Program-made: the position numbers and the translations under genes
NCBI GenBank assembly: GCA_017883205.1
Contig: JADGNZ010000025.1
Coordinates: 19,370-83,369 of the forward strand
DNA length: 64,000 bases
Reading direction: 5' to 3'
Origin: Thermoanaerobaculia bacterium
Lineage (GTDB): Bacteria; Acidobacteriota; Thermoanaerobaculia; Gp7-AA8
Notes under the pieces: model-generated
What the model saw: only the letters and a program-made list of their open reading frames with translations
What the model was told of the DNA's origin: nothing
Databases searched by the model: none
Part shown: piece by piece, positions 42,532 through 50,836 of the stretch
Position numbering within the stretch: the first letter of the stretch is position 1
Layout of the letters: every line of letters begins with the position of its first letter

Positions 42532-44469
42532 ATGGCAAGAACTAATTTGGGGAGTGGGGAGTTGTCCGGCGGGGGTCGGGAGTCGGGGGTCGGGAGTCGG
42601 AGTGGGCGACTGCTCTCTCGGGGCCAGCAACATCCTTTAGTGGATGACGATCAGATCTCGCCAAATGGCGAGCAGAAAGATGAGTCAACGATCAGAAACA
42701 ACGAGCCGCCGATTCCGCGCATAACCCACTCCGACCCCCGACCCCCGACTCCCGACACCCGCGTAAGACTCGCCCTACTCGCCTTCACCATCGCCCTCGT
42801 CGTCCGGCTTCTGAATGCGCCGTACATCTTCGAAGGGGGCGCGCCGAGGATTCCCCCCGTCGATGAGGACTACCACTGGAAGCGGATCGCCTTTTCGGCG
42901 GCGCATTTTCCGCACGTGCTCGAATTCGATCGCGACCGCGGCATCGGCGGCGCGTTCTGTCCGTGGCCTCCGCTCTACGACGTCGCCGCCGGCGGCGCTA
43001 CGCGCCTCCTCGGCGCGACAGATCCCGACGCCGTCCTCGCGAGAATCGTCTGGTTCCCGCCGTTGCTATTCGCGCTCTTCGCCGGCCTCGCCGTCTTCGC
43101 GCTGGCAAGCGTCTGCGGCGATGCGGTCGCGATTCTTTGCGGGATCGCGCTGGCCACGTCGCCGTTTCTCGTCACGACATCGTGGATTGGCAGCATCGAT
43201 CATCACTACCTCGAACCGCCGCTGACCTTCGCGATTCTCGGCGCGACCTGTCTCGGCCTGCGAAGAACAGATCGCCGGCACCAACTGATCGCCGGCCTCC
43301 TCCTCGGCATCGCCATCACCGCAGCGATGTTCGTCCAGACCGCGCTCCTGGTCGCCGCCGCCCTCGCCTTCGCCATCCTCTTCTTCTGGAGCGATGGCAT
43401 CGCCGCCGCGTACGGCTTCACGATCGCCGCGATCGCCGTCACGCTCTACCGCGTCACCCGCCCCCCCGCCTTCCCCGACAACCAATGGTTCCTCGGCTGG
43501 ACGCACGCCGCCCTCTTCGCCGCCGCCGCCGTCGCCTGCGGGTTGAAGAACGTAGGTCGGACTCTCCAGTCCGACGAATCACGACTGTCGGACTGGAGAG
43601 TCCGACCTACGTTCTTCGCCCTCCTCGCCGGCACCGTGGTCTTCCTCGCCGTCCCCACCGCCCTCCCCTCCCTCCTCACCGGCGCGCACTTCTTCGGCGG
43701 CGACCGATGGCTCAAGACCATCCAGGAGTTCCAGCCGCTCTGGCGCGCGCACGGCGACGACCTCGTCTCCGATCTCGCCGGTCTCTCCGGCGGCGCAATC
43801 CTCGTCTGGTTCCTCCTCGCGCGCTCGATACGAACGCGCGACCGCGCGCGGCTCGCTGTCGCCATCTTCGCCATCGCCTACCTCGGCCTCACCATCACCA
43901 GCCGCCGCTTCTGGATCGTAGCCATCCCTTTGCTCGCGCTGGCCGGCGCGCTCTACGTCCCGCTCATCGCCCGCAAGCGATGGGCGATCCTCGCCGCGAC
44001 GCCGATCGCACTACTACCTCCGCTGCAACTCGCAGGATGGCTCTTGACTCCGATGACGCCAGTCCCACCCAACCAGCAGCAGTGGCTCCGCGCAGCAGAG
44101 TTCATGAAGCATCAGGAGCCCGGCCGCGTCCTCGGTCCCTGGTCGCTCGGACATGCCATCGACGTCGAAGGAAAGCATCCCGTCGTCCTCGACAACTTCG
44201 GAACCATGCCCGATGCGCGCACGTTCGAGAGCGCGCACGAAGCGCTTCTCAGCCGCGCCGAAACGTCGCTGGCGCGCTACTGCGACGCCAACGGCATCCG
44301 CTACCTGATCCTCGACAGCCCGAAGTTCGGCGTCGCCTCGGCCAATGCAATCACCGGCGAGAATCAGGAGTTGCAATCAACCTGGTGGTGGCGGGTTCAT
44401 CATGGCGCCGAACCGCGCCAGTTCCGTCTGATCTGGAGCGAGCCTGGCTTGCGCATCTACCGACGATGA
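42532..44469 (+). CDS. STT3-like (GT66-type) membrane glycosyltransferase
   Basis: Up to 645 aa with about ten hydrophobic segments. Two features point to the oligosaccharyltransferase STT3/AglB/PglB fold: an early luminal acidic motif PPVDEDYHWKRI, and TSWIGSIDHHYLEPPL, which resembles the second DxD-type or SVAGxxDHH motif. The C-terminal part (DNFGTMPDARTFESAHEALL, then GIRYLILDSP) is a soluble domain. It is probably an envelope glycan or protein glycosyltransferase. The true start is unclear: the first 70 codons lie over a GGGAGTCG-type hairpin and may be untranslated; a GTG at 42640 is an alternative. A 73-bp palindrome is inserted in frame at about residue 339. It is followed closely by the lipase-maturation-factor-like gene. 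Confidence 0.75.
   Translation: MARTNLGSGELSGGGRESGVGSRSGRLLSRGQQHPLVDDDQISPNGEQKDESTIRNNEPPIPRITHSDPRPPTPDTRVRLALLAFTIALVVRLLNAPYIFEGGAPRIPPVDEDYHWKRIAFSAAHFPHVLEFDRDRGIGGAFCPWPPLYDVAAGGATRLLGATDPDAVLARIVWFPPLLFALFAGLAVFALASVCGDAVAILCGIALATSPFLVTTSWIGSIDHHYLEPPLTFAILGATCLGLRRTDRRHQLIAGLLLGIAITAAMFVQTALLVAAALAFAILFFWSDGIAAAYGFTIAAIAVTLYRVTRPPAFPDNQWFLGWTHAALFAAAAVACGLKNVGRTLQSDESRLSDWRVRPTFFALLAGTVVFLAVPTALPSLLTGAHFFGGDRWLKTIQEFQPLWRAHGDDLVSDLAGLSGGAILVWFLLARSIRTRDRARLAVAIFAIAYLGLTITSRRFWIVAIPLLALAGALYVPLIARKRWAILAATPIALLPPLQLAGWLLTPMTPVPPNQQQWLRAAEFMKHQEPGRVLGPWSLGHAIDVEGKHPVVLDNFGTMPDARTFESAHEALLSRAETSLARYCDANGIRYLILDSPKFGVASANAITGENQELQSTWWWRVHHGAEPRQFRLIWSEPGLRIYRR
42540..42766. repeat. 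Hairpin with tandem-repeat arms (GGGAGTCGG type) over the STT3-like 5' end
   Basis: The left arm is GGGGGTCGGGAGTCGGGGGT and CGGGAGTCGGAGTGGGCG at 42573-42607. The right arm is CCCACTCCGACCCCCGACCC and CCGACTCCCGACACCCGC at 42727-42764. It probably sits between the divergent protease and glycosyltransferase genes, which makes both start codons hard to place. Confidence 0.75.
43545..43617. repeat. REP-like palindrome inserted in frame inside a gene
   Basis: Perfect 31-bp arms: GAAGAACGTAGGTCGGACTC plus TCCAGTCCGAC, then the loop GAATCACGACT and the complementary arm. It lies within the STT3-like gene, adding roughly KNVGRTLQSDESRLSDWRVR plus PTFF between two hydrophobic segments while keeping the frame. 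It is typical of an intergenic REP-like sequence, not of coding DNA. Confidence 0.9.
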
Positions 44470-44482
44470 AGTCCCAACAGTG

Positions 44483-45982
44483 ATGTTCGAAGAATACACA
44501 GCGGAACCGATGCAGCCGCCGATTCTGGAGCGGTGGTTTGCGCCGTCCGTTTCGCCATCATTCGTTCGCGCCCGCTGGATCTGGCTTCGCTGCCTCGGCG
44601 CGATCTTCTTCTCCGCCTTCTACTCGCTCTACTTCCAGATTCATGGCCTGATCGGACCGCGCGGAATCCTTCCCGCGGGCGAGTATCTCGAGACCGTACA
44701 CCGCGCGCTCGGCTTCAAAGGCTACTGGTTCGCGCCGACGCTGCTTTGGTTCAGTTCGGGCGACCGGATGCTCAGCGCGATCGTCTGGATTGGCTTCGCC
44801 GCTTCCGTCGCCATCATCCTCAATCTCTGGCCGAGGGTTTCGATCGCAGTGGCTGGAGTCTGCTTCCTCTCGTTCATCGGCGCTGCGCAGGACTTTGCCG
44901 GTTACCAGTCGGATGGGATGCTGCTCGAAGCCGCCTTTCTCTCGATCTTCCTTGCGCCGCGCGGAATCCGGCCGCGTATGGGGATCGATCAGCCGCCGTC
45001 ACGAGCTGCGGTCTTCCTGTTGCAGTGGGAATGGTTCCGCATCTACTTCGAATCAGGGCTCGTCAAGATCCTCAGCGGCGATGAGCAGTGGCGCAACCTG
45101 ACGGCGATGGACAAGTATTACGAGAACGGTCCGCTGCCATCGTGGATCGGCTGGTACGTCCAGCAGTGGCCGCATTCGTTTCATGCCTTCTCGGCCGGTC
45201 TCACACTCTTCGTCGAGCTGTTCGCGGTCTGGCTGCTGTTCGCGCCGCGCAAGAGCTCTCTTTGTCGCAGCATCGCCTTCCTCATCGTCACGCCGCTGCA
45301 GATCGGCATCATCCTCACAGCCAACTACGCGTTCCTCAACTATCTCGTCCTCTGCGCCGGCGTGCTGCTGCTCGACGACTCGATCCTGCGCGGGCCCGCG
45401 CCCGTGCCGCGAAAGAACAAACCTTCGCTCGTCGCAGCATTCGTGTTGACGACGATCTTCCTCACGACGATCGCCAGCTTCCTGATGCCGTCCTTTCCCA
45501 CCGTCACGCTGCTCGATCCTTTCCGCATCGCCAATCGCTACGGCCTCTTCGCCGTCATGACGCGGCAACGCATCGAGATCGAGTTCCAGGGAACCAGCGA
45601 CGGCGTGAACTGGGTTGCCTATCCGTTCCGCTACAAGCCGCAGGATGTGCGCGCGCGGCCGGGAATCTACGCGCCCTACCAACCGCGCTTCGAGTGGAAT
45701 CTCTGGTTCGCGTCGCTCGGATCGGTGCAGGACAATCAATGGGTCCTCAACACCGAAGCGAGGCTGATGGAGAATTCGGAGCCGGTGCTGCGGCTGTTCG
45801 CAAGGAATCCATTCGCGAACAAACCACCGGTCGCCGTTCGCGCGGTGGCGTGGCAATACTGGTTCACGACGCGCGAGGAACGGGCACGGACGGGGGCGTG
45901 GTGGCGGCGCGAGCTGCTCGGCGCGTACGCACCGACGGCGCGACGAAGCAACGACGGCAATGTCACGTTCGACTCTGAGTGA
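44483..45982 (+). CDS. Lipase maturation factor (LMF1)-like membrane protein
   Basis: 499-aa membrane protein with the typical LMF layout. An N-terminal pair of hydrophobic segments comes first (LRCLGAIFFSAFYSLYFQ; IVWIGFAASVAIILNL). The family motif follows in GAAQDFAGYQSDGMLLEAAF, then EWFRIYFESGLVKILSGDEQ with WRNLTAMDKYYENGPLPSWI. The C-terminal soluble domain contains IEFQGTSDGVNWVAYPFRYK. In vertebrates the homologue folds lipases in the ER; bacterial versions are uncharacterised. ATG at 44483 is used; GTG three bases earlier is equally possible. It starts 13 nt after the STT3-like gene, so the two may share a transcript. Confidence 0.88.
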   Translation: MFEEYTAEPMQPPILERWFAPSVSPSFVRARWIWLRCLGAIFFSAFYSLYFQIHGLIGPRGILPAGEYLETVHRALGFKGYWFAPTLLWFSSGDRMLSAIVWIGFAASVAIILNLWPRVSIAVAGVCFLSFIGAAQDFAGYQSDGMLLEAAFLSIFLAPRGIRPRMGIDQPPSRAAVFLLQWEWFRIYFESGLVKILSGDEQWRNLTAMDKYYENGPLPSWIGWYVQQWPHSFHAFSAGLTLFVELFAVWLLFAPRKSSLCRSIAFLIVTPLQIGIILTANYAFLNYLVLCAGVLLLDDSILRGPAPVPRKNKPSLVAAFVLTTIFLTTIASFLMPSFPTVTLLDPFRIANRYGLFAVMTRQRIEIEFQGTSDGVNWVAYPFRYKPQDVRARPGIYAPYQPRFEWNLWFASLGSVQDNQWVLNTEARLMENSEPVLRLFARNPFANKPPVAVRAVAWQYWFTTREERARTGAWWRRELLGAYAPTARRSNDGNVTFDSE

Positions 45983-46059
45983 GTCGATCAGGTTTATGAG
46001 CTGATCCTTCCCATGACAGCAAGCCGCTCAGTGACAGGAAGGACCCGGCATTATTGACG

Positions 46060-46092
46060 ACTTGCCCAGCCAATACTGGCTACGGGGCAAGT
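46060..46092. terminator. Possible bidirectional terminator hairpin
   Basis: ACTTGCCC-AGCCA-ATAC-TGGCT-AC-GGGGCAAGT forms a compact stem between convergent genes (the LMF-like gene on plus, the zinc-ribbon protein on minus). No U-tract follows on either strand, so a factor-independent terminator is only possible. Confidence 0.4.
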
Positions 46093-46115
46093 CATCGAGA
46101 ACTCAATCGGAGCTG

Positions 46116-46448
46116 TCAGGGTTCAGCCAGGAGCGTGTAGTTGCCGCTACCCGCTGACGTGTGCCCCTTGCTTCCGGCGGCCGGACAAGGACAGCACCCC
46201 TTCGGGAGCGCGCTCGTAGGAATCCAGAGGCACCCGCACTGGCTACACCAGTGCCAATTCGACTGGGCCATTACGTTTGCCGGGAAGCCGGCAGGTTGAG
46301 TCTCGGCAAAGAGCGCGTAGTCGCCGCTACCCGTCTTGGTGTGAGTACCGCCCGCAGGGCAGTGGCCTAGACCGGCACTAGAACCAGAATAAAAAAGTCC
46401 TTCGCACTTGCTGCACCAAGACCACTTGTGTTGAGCAATGATCGGCAT
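46116..46448 (-). CDS. Duplicated zinc-ribbon-like repeat protein
   Basis: 110-aa protein made of two copies of a 50-residue module: W-x-W-C-x2-C (WSWCSKCEGLFY and WHWCSQCGCLWI), then CPAGG or CPCPAAG, a His, and GSGDYALF / GSGNYTLL. The Cys pairs suggest one metal-binding ribbon per module. Similar tandem modules occur in bacteria and fungi, often without known function. The ribosome-binding site is AAAGGAG, seven bases before ATG. Upstream 46449-46690 is AT-richer than its surroundings and may hold its promoter (TTGAAT, 17 nt, TAAAAC near 46610-46640, low confidence). Confidence 0.8.
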   Translation of the reverse strand: MPIIAQHKWSWCSKCEGLFYSGSSAGLGHCPAGGTHTKTGSGDYALFAETQPAGFPANVMAQSNWHWCSQCGCLWIPTSALPKGCCPCPAAGSKGHTSAGSGNYTLLAEP

Positions 46449-46691
46449 TCAATTCTCCTTTCAAGAGACGTAGTTCCGACATCAGTCGGAGTCAAAGGGG
46501 GGGGACCAGCAGCGCGACGGATAGACGATTCCATCCGAGCACACTGCACGCACACGTAGCTTGTCTACAGCGTTCTGCGTCCAGAGTAGTTGGAGACAAT
46601 TACTACAATGTGTTTTATGTCCGTCTTATGAAGAATTCAAGACCGACAAATGGAATCAGCTAAATAAGGGTGACCGGCGTCCTCGCATGGA

Positions 46692-46793
46692 AGGGAGGGG
46701 CCAGGTCGAAACCGAAACTGACGACGCCCCGGTATGAGTTTTCCGCTCGGTGCAGGCCCGTCGTCAGTTTCGGTTTCGACCTGACCCCTCCCG
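46692..46793. repeat. Long inverted repeat G, copy 1 (GGGGTCAGG end)
   Basis: Arms of 30 bp with one mismatch: GGGGCCAGGTCGAAACCGAA plus ACTGACGACG, facing CGTCGTCAGTTTCGGTTTCG plus ACCTGACCCC. The loop is about 40 bp. Its outer GGGG(T/C)CAGG end matches the RAYT-associated REPs, while the inside is different. It lies in the gap before the ArsR-like gene's 3' end. Confidence 0.85.
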
Positions 46794-46810
46794 CGGCACC
46801 ACAACCGATC

Positions 46811-46881
46811 ACCGCAGAGACACAGAGATCACTGAGTTGCCGTGATGATCTCTGTGCCCTCAGTGCCTCTGTGGTGATCGT
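46811..46881. repeat. Hairpin with tandem-repeat arms (CACAGAG type), copy 2
   Basis: ACCGCAGAGACACAGAGATC then ACTGAG faces CTCTGTGCCCTCAGTGCC then TCTGTGGT. It lies 8 nt from the end of the ArsR-type gene, on the 3' side, and is a candidate terminator-like structure for it. Confidence 0.75.
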
Positions 46882-46888
46882 TTCTCTT

Positions 46889-47581
46889 CTAAAGCTCTAC
46901 GCCGAATCTCGTGCTCATTTCGCGAACGCCAATCCGCGTCACGCTCAGGGCGCGGCTATCAAGATCGCGGACGACCCACTTTCGCTTCAACGCCAGGTTC
47001 AGAAGGGCGGCGCCGAGGGCACCGGCGAGGTGGGGGCGGCGCTCGCTCCAGTCGACGCACGAACAGGCGAAGCGGCGGCGCAGAGCCTGGGTCGCCGCGA
47101 CGTCGATCCCGAGTGACTCGATCTCCTTCGCTCCGCTCTCGGTGAGGTCGTAGTCCCCATCACCCGCCGGCGAATCTTCCAGCCACCCTCGCTCCTTGAA
47201 GCGATCGTGGAGCAGTACGGCGACCGCGCCTGCCAGGTGATCGTAACAAGTGCGCGCGGCGCGCAGCCGGCTCGGGGTTCTCGGGACAAAGCGCTCGCGC
47301 GATCCACCCGCGACCACCATCAACGCTTCCAGAGCCGTGGCGACACTGCCGCCCGCCAGGCTGTAGTAACGATGCTTCCCCTGCGCGAGCACGTTCACGA
47401 GGCGCTGTTCCTTCAAGCGAGCCAGGTGGACGCTTGCCGTCGATGGGGTCACTTCTGCGACGGCCGCAAGCTCCGTGCTCGTTCGGGCGTGACCGTCCAT
47501 CAGGCAGCAGAGCATGCGGGCACGCGCCGGCTCGGCGATGGCCGCGGCCACGGCGGAGAGCGAGGTATCACCGACATCCAT
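46889..47581 (-). CDS. ArsR-family winged-helix regulator with extra C-terminal domain
   Basis: 230-aa DNA-binding regulator. Residues 15-95 form the ArsR winged helix: AIAEPARARMLCCLMDGHAR, TSTELAAVAEVTPSTASVHL (recognition helix) and the wing QGKHRYYSLAG. The C-terminal 120 residues (RTCYDHLAGAVAVLLHDRFK, then FACSCVDWSERRPHLAGALG) are shared by a subgroup of ArsR proteins and contain CSCVDW, a possible metal or redox site. It is divergent, by 52 nt, from a NIPSNAP-family gene, the obvious candidate target. The start at 47581 is used because the upstream in-frame part would overlap that gene. Confidence 0.87.
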   Translation of the reverse strand: MDVGDTSLSAVAAAIAEPARARMLCCLMDGHARTSTELAAVAEVTPSTASVHLARLKEQRLVNVLAQGKHRYYSLAGGSVATALEALMVVAGGSRERFVPRTPSRLRAARTCYDHLAGAVAVLLHDRFKERGWLEDSPAGDGDYDLTESGAKEIESLGIDVAATQALRRRFACSCVDWSERRPHLAGALGAALLNLALKRKWVVRDLDSRALSVTRIGVREMSTRFGVEL

Positions 47582-47587
47582 ACTTTG

Positions 47588-47616
47588 ATGATAAGCGAAG
47601 TGTCGCTGTCCGCCAA
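47588..47616 (-). promoter_or_regulatory. Possible sigma-70-type promoter for the ArsR-like gene
   Basis: On the minus strand TTGGCG, 17 nt, TATCAT lies with the -10 box only six bases before the ATG. If real, the transcript would be leaderless. It occupies most of the 52-nt divergent gap, where the regulator itself could bind. By-eye match only. Confidence 0.35.
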
Positions 47617-47633
47617 CGGCGATACTGCGGCCT

Positions 47634-47972
47634 ATGACGATTACCTGTTTCATCCGCTACGAGATCGATCCGTTCAAGCTGGAAAGCTTCAAGGAGTACG
47701 CGACGAACTGGGGGCGCATCATCCCGCGCTGCGGCGGCAACCTCGTCGGCTACTTCCTGCCGCATGAGGGAACCAACAACATCGCCTGGGGACTGATCGC
47801 GTTCGACAGCCTCGCCTCATACGAGACCTACCGGGCGCGCCTGAAAGCAGATCCGGAAGCGCGCGAGAATTTCGCCCTGGCGCAGACGCAGCGATTCATC
47901 CTTCGCGAGGAGCGGACGTTCGTGCAGGGCGTCGAGGGCACGTTGCATGTGCCGGCGAGAGATCAGAGATAG
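47634..47972 (+). CDS. NIPSNAP family protein
   Basis: 112-aa dimeric alpha-beta barrel-type protein: [20 protein letters not shown] at the start (the family's IRYxIDPxKxxxFxxYxxxW pattern), [20 protein letters not shown], and [19 protein letters not shown] helices. The C-terminus is [14 protein letters not shown]. Function is not established for bacterial NIPSNAPs. It is divergent from, and likely controlled by, the ArsR-type regulator. It ends beside a large GATCTCTGA-type hairpin. Confidence 0.88.
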   Translation: MTITCFIRYEIDPFKLESFKEYATNWGRIIPRCGGNLVGYFLPHEGTNNIAWGLIAFDSLASYETYRARLKADPEARENFALAQTQRFILREERTFVQGVEGTLHVPARDQR

Positions 47973-48104
47973 GGAGAGATCAGCGGTCAGAGATCAGATC
48001 GGAGATCGGAGGGACCACTGATCGCTCCAGTCGCTGATCTCTCGCGTGCTTTTCCTGATCTCTGATCTCTTGTCTCTGATCTCTAATAACTGATCTCTTT
48101 TTTC
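47966..48104. repeat. Hairpin with tandem-repeat arms (GATCTCTGA type)
   Basis: The left arm is GAGATCAGAGATAGGGAGAG with ATCAGCGGTCAGAGATCAGA; the right arm is CTGATCTCTGATCTCTTGTC with TCTGATCTCT. The arms are irregular tandem 7-9-mers. It ends in CTTTTTT on the plus strand, so it may terminate the NIPSNAP transcript. Confidence 0.75.
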
Positions 48105-48181
48105 GTCCCGAGATCGAGAAACACACCCCCGCCATCCACCACTTTCGCAAGCTGGCACGGTAGTAGCTACTGCTGAGCTAC

Positions 48182-48337
48182 ATGGGAAACATACTTTGGC
48201 TCATCATTGTGATCCTCGTCATCCTCTGGCTCGGCGGCTTTGCGATGCACATCGGCGGTGGTCTCATCCATCTGCTGCTCGTCATCGCTGTGATTGTGCT
48301 GATCATTCAGCTCATCACGGGCCGGCGCGTCGTCTAG
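48182..48337 (+). CDS. Lmo0937/DUF5670 family small membrane protein
   Basis: 51-aa protein, MGNILWLIIVILVILWLGGF followed by AMHIGGGLIHLLLVIAVIVL and a short basic end (TGRRVV). It has two hydrophobic segments separated by a glycine-rich HIGGGLIH turn. This is the family usually annotated as lmo0937-type or DUF5670, very small inner-membrane proteins with stress-linked but unproven roles. The ATG lies a few bases after GCTGAGCTAC without a strong ribosome-binding site. Confidence 0.85.
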   Translation: MGNILWLIIVILVILWLGGFAMHIGGGLIHLLLVIAVIVLIIQLITGRRVV

Positions 48338-48376
48338 ACCAGCCGGCAGGCAGCGCACAACCGCGCTGCACGCCGG

Positions 48377-49186
48377 CTAGCTGACGGAGCGTTTGAACGC
48401 GGCCACAAGCCGCACCACACGATCGGAATCGACGGGCGCTTCCAGGCATCCGTCGATTTTGATCGAGGTGCCGACAATTGCACCGTCCGCAGCGCCGAAT
48501 ACCGACGCGTTCTGCTCCGTGAGTCCGCTGCCGATGAGAATCGGCGCGTCGGGCAGGGCGTCGCGCACGCGCGCGAAACTGGCGCGGTCCGCTTCGGCGC
48601 CGGTCTCCGACCCGCTGATGATGATGCCGTCGGCGAGGCCGCGGTGCCGCAGGTCTTTGGCCGCCTGCACTTCGTCGATCGCCGCGAGCGGCATGGCGTG
48701 CTTGACCATGTGATCGGCGAAGATCAGCAACTCGGGCGCAATCGCCGCACGCAATCGCAGCGACTCGGCGGCGTGTCCTTCGATGATCCCCTGATCCGTC
48801 AGCATCGCTCCTGTGTGGATGTTGACGCGAATGAACGCCGCGCCCGTGGCTGCAGCGATGGCAATCGCTGACAACGCATCATTCCGCAGCACGTTCACGC
48901 CAAACGGCAACGGCACCGCCGCGACGACCTCCGCGATCACGCGCGTCAGCCCAGCGATCGTTTCCGCCGGCACGCTACCTTTGAAAAACGGCCGGTCGCC
49001 GAAATTCTCGAACGCCATCGCGTCGCAGCCACCTTCGCGAAGTGCCTTCGCATCGCGCATCGCCGCGTCGATCACCGCAACCATCGACCCGCCGAACCGC
49101 GGCGCGCCAGGCAACGCACCGACGTGCACCATGCCGATGATGGCATTGCGGGAGAAGCGTTTGGCGAAGTCGTCTCTAGCGAGCAT
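48377..49186 (-). CDS. BtpA-family TIM-barrel protein
   Basis: 269-aa soluble protein. The family's opening NAIIGMVHVGALPGAPRFGG is intact. FENFGDRPFFKGSVPAETIA, GVNVLRNDALSAIAIAAATG, FIRVNIHTGAMLTDQGIIEG and ILIGSGLTEQNA follow in barrel order. BtpA was described in cyanobacteria as needed for photosystem I reaction-centre protein accumulation; homologues are widespread in non-phototrophs and of unknown activity. The start at 49186 (MLARDDFAKRFSRN) is chosen; upstream in-frame sequence is a GCGGAGACGCGG-type hairpin. Confidence 0.88.
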   Translation of the reverse strand: MLARDDFAKRFSRNAIIGMVHVGALPGAPRFGGSMVAVIDAAMRDAKALREGGCDAMAFENFGDRPFFKGSVPAETIAGLTRVIAEVVAAVPLPFGVNVLRNDALSAIAIAAATGAAFIRVNIHTGAMLTDQGIIEGHAAESLRLRAAIAPELLIFADHMVKHAMPLAAIDEVQAAKDLRHRGLADGIIISGSETGAEADRASFARVRDALPDAPILIGSGLTEQNASVFGAADGAIVGTSIKIDGCLEAPVDSDRVVRLVAAFKRSVS

Positions 49187-49225
49187 GAGATGAACGTAGA
49201 TTAGCGTATGAACGAGGGGTTGCGG

Positions 49226-49293
49226 TTTCACGCGGAGACGCGGGGACCGCGGAGAAAAACCCTCCGCGTCCTCCGCGTCTCCGCGTGAAACGC
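49226..49293. repeat. Hairpin with tandem-repeat arms (CGCGGAGAC type)
   Basis: TTTCACGCGGAGACGCGGGG then ACCGCGGAG faces CTCCGCGTCCTCCGCGTCTC then CGCGTGAAA. It lies between the divergent BtpA-like and cysS genes. It has the same architecture as the CACAGAG hairpins, with a different sequence. Confidence 0.8.
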
Positions 49294-49322
49294 TTTTGAC
49301 TTCTGATCTACTATCCAACGCC

Positions 49323-50732
49323 ATGTCCGATCTGAAGCTGTTCAACACACTTACACGCGAGAAAGAGACGTTCGAGCCGCTCGTTCCGGGCGAAGTGCGC
49401 ATGTACTCGTGCGGTCCCACCGTCTACAACCACCTGCACATCGGCAACATGCGCACGTTCCTCTGGGGCGATCTGCTGCGGCGCTACCTCGAGTTTCGCG
49501 GCCTGCGCGTGAAGCAGGTCATGAACATCACCGACGTCGAGGACAAGATCATCCGCAACGCCGCGGCTGCCGGAAAAGATCTGACCACCTACACCGCTCC
49601 CTACATCGAGTCCTTTCACGATTCGCTGGCGAAGTTGCGCGTCCGCCGCGCCGACGCCTATCCGCGCGCGACCGAGTACATCCCGCAGATGGTGGCGCTG
49701 GTCCAGCAGTTGACTGAGCGCGGCCACACGTACGTTGCCGACGGCTCGACGTACTTCAAAGTCGCGTCGTTGCCCGGCTACGGCAAGCTCTCGCGCGTCG
49801 AGATCGACCAGTCCAGCGAATACAGCCGCATCGAGTCCGATGAATACGAGAAGGAGTCGGCGCGCGACTTCGTCCTTTGGAAGTCGAAGAAGGACAACGA
49901 GCCCGCGTGGCAGACGCCGATCGGCGAAGGGCGTCCCGGCTGGCACCTCGAGTGCTCCGCGATGTCGATGGACCTCCTCGGCGAGACCTTCGACATCCAC
50001 ACCGGCGCGGTCGACTTGATCTTTCCACACCACGAGAACGAAATCGCGCAGAGTGAAGGTGCCACCGGCAAACCATTCGTCCGCTACTGGATTCACGGCG
50101 AGCACCTCAACATCGATCAGCAGAAGATGTCGAAGTCGCTCGGCAACATCTACACGGTGCCCGAAATCGAGGAGATGGGGTACGACCTCCTGACGCTGCG
50201 GTATGCGCTGTTGTCCGTCCCCTACCGCACGAAACTGAACTTCACGACGCAGTCGCTCGACGACGCCAAGAACGCGCTGTCGCGGATCGAATCGTTCCTG
50301 CTGCGCGTCGATGAAGTATCGCGATCAGCCGCGCACGACGCCCGCCATTCCGACGGCGCCGCCGATCAGTTGATCGGCAAGTTCCTGATCGATTTCGAGA
50401 CTGCGATGGACGACGACCTCAACACCGCAGGCGCCCTCGGCGCTCTCTTCACGCTGATCCGCGAGGCGAACATCGCAATGGACGAAGGCCGCATCCTGGC
50501 CGGCGACGCCGAGGGGCTGAAGACCGCGGTGATGAAAATCGATCCGGTGCTCGATCTTTTCCCGAAGCAGCGCGAGAACCTCGACGCCGAGATCGAATCG
50601 CTCATCACCGCCCGGAATGCCGCGCGCAAAGCCCGCAACTTCGCCGAAAGCGACCGCATCCGCGACGAGCTGCTCGGCCGCGGGATCCTGCTCGAAGACA
50701 CGCCTGCGGGAACGCGCTGGCGAAAGGGCTGA
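49323..50732 (+). CDS. cysS: Cysteinyl-tRNA synthetase
   Basis: 469-aa class I synthetase charging tRNA-Cys in the cytoplasm. The first zinc ligand Cys30 lies in RMYSCGPTVYN, followed by the HIGH-type motif HLHIGNMRTF. WHLECSAMSMDLLGETFDIH and FPHHENEIAQSEG supply the other zinc ligands and adenylate site. The KMSKS loop is QQKMSKSLGN. The C-terminal helical anticodon-binding DALR-type region ends in ITARNAARKARNFAESDRIR and the usual LEDTPAGTRW. Length is normal. It stands alone and is flanked by tandem-armed hairpins on both sides. Confidence 0.97.
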   Translation: MSDLKLFNTLTREKETFEPLVPGEVRMYSCGPTVYNHLHIGNMRTFLWGDLLRRYLEFRGLRVKQVMNITDVEDKIIRNAAAAGKDLTTYTAPYIESFHDSLAKLRVRRADAYPRATEYIPQMVALVQQLTERGHTYVADGSTYFKVASLPGYGKLSRVEIDQSSEYSRIESDEYEKESARDFVLWKSKKDNEPAWQTPIGEGRPGWHLECSAMSMDLLGETFDIHTGAVDLIFPHHENEIAQSEGATGKPFVRYWIHGEHLNIDQQKMSKSLGNIYTVPEIEEMGYDLLTLRYALLSVPYRTKLNFTTQSLDDAKNALSRIESFLLRVDEVSRSAAHDARHSDGAADQLIGKFLIDFETAMDDDLNTAGALGALFTLIREANIAMDEGRILAGDAEGLKTAVMKIDPVLDLFPKQRENLDAEIESLITARNAARKARNFAESDRIRDELLGRGILLEDTPAGTRWRKG

Positions 50733-50743
50733 CGCAGGTTTTT

Positions 50744-50811
50744 CACCACAGAGACACAGAGGTCACAGAGGCACGTTTCAACTCTGTGTCCTCTGTGTCT
50801 CTGTGGTTAAA
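50744..50811. repeat. Hairpin with tandem-repeat arms (CACAGAG type), copy 3
   Basis: ACCACAGAGACACAGAGGTC then ACAGAG faces CTCTGTGTCCTCTGTGTCTC then TGTGGT. It sits between convergent cysS and msrA genes, the position expected for a two-way terminator. Confidence 0.8.
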
Positions 50812-50836
50812 GCCTTTCCGACCGATGCATCGATGC

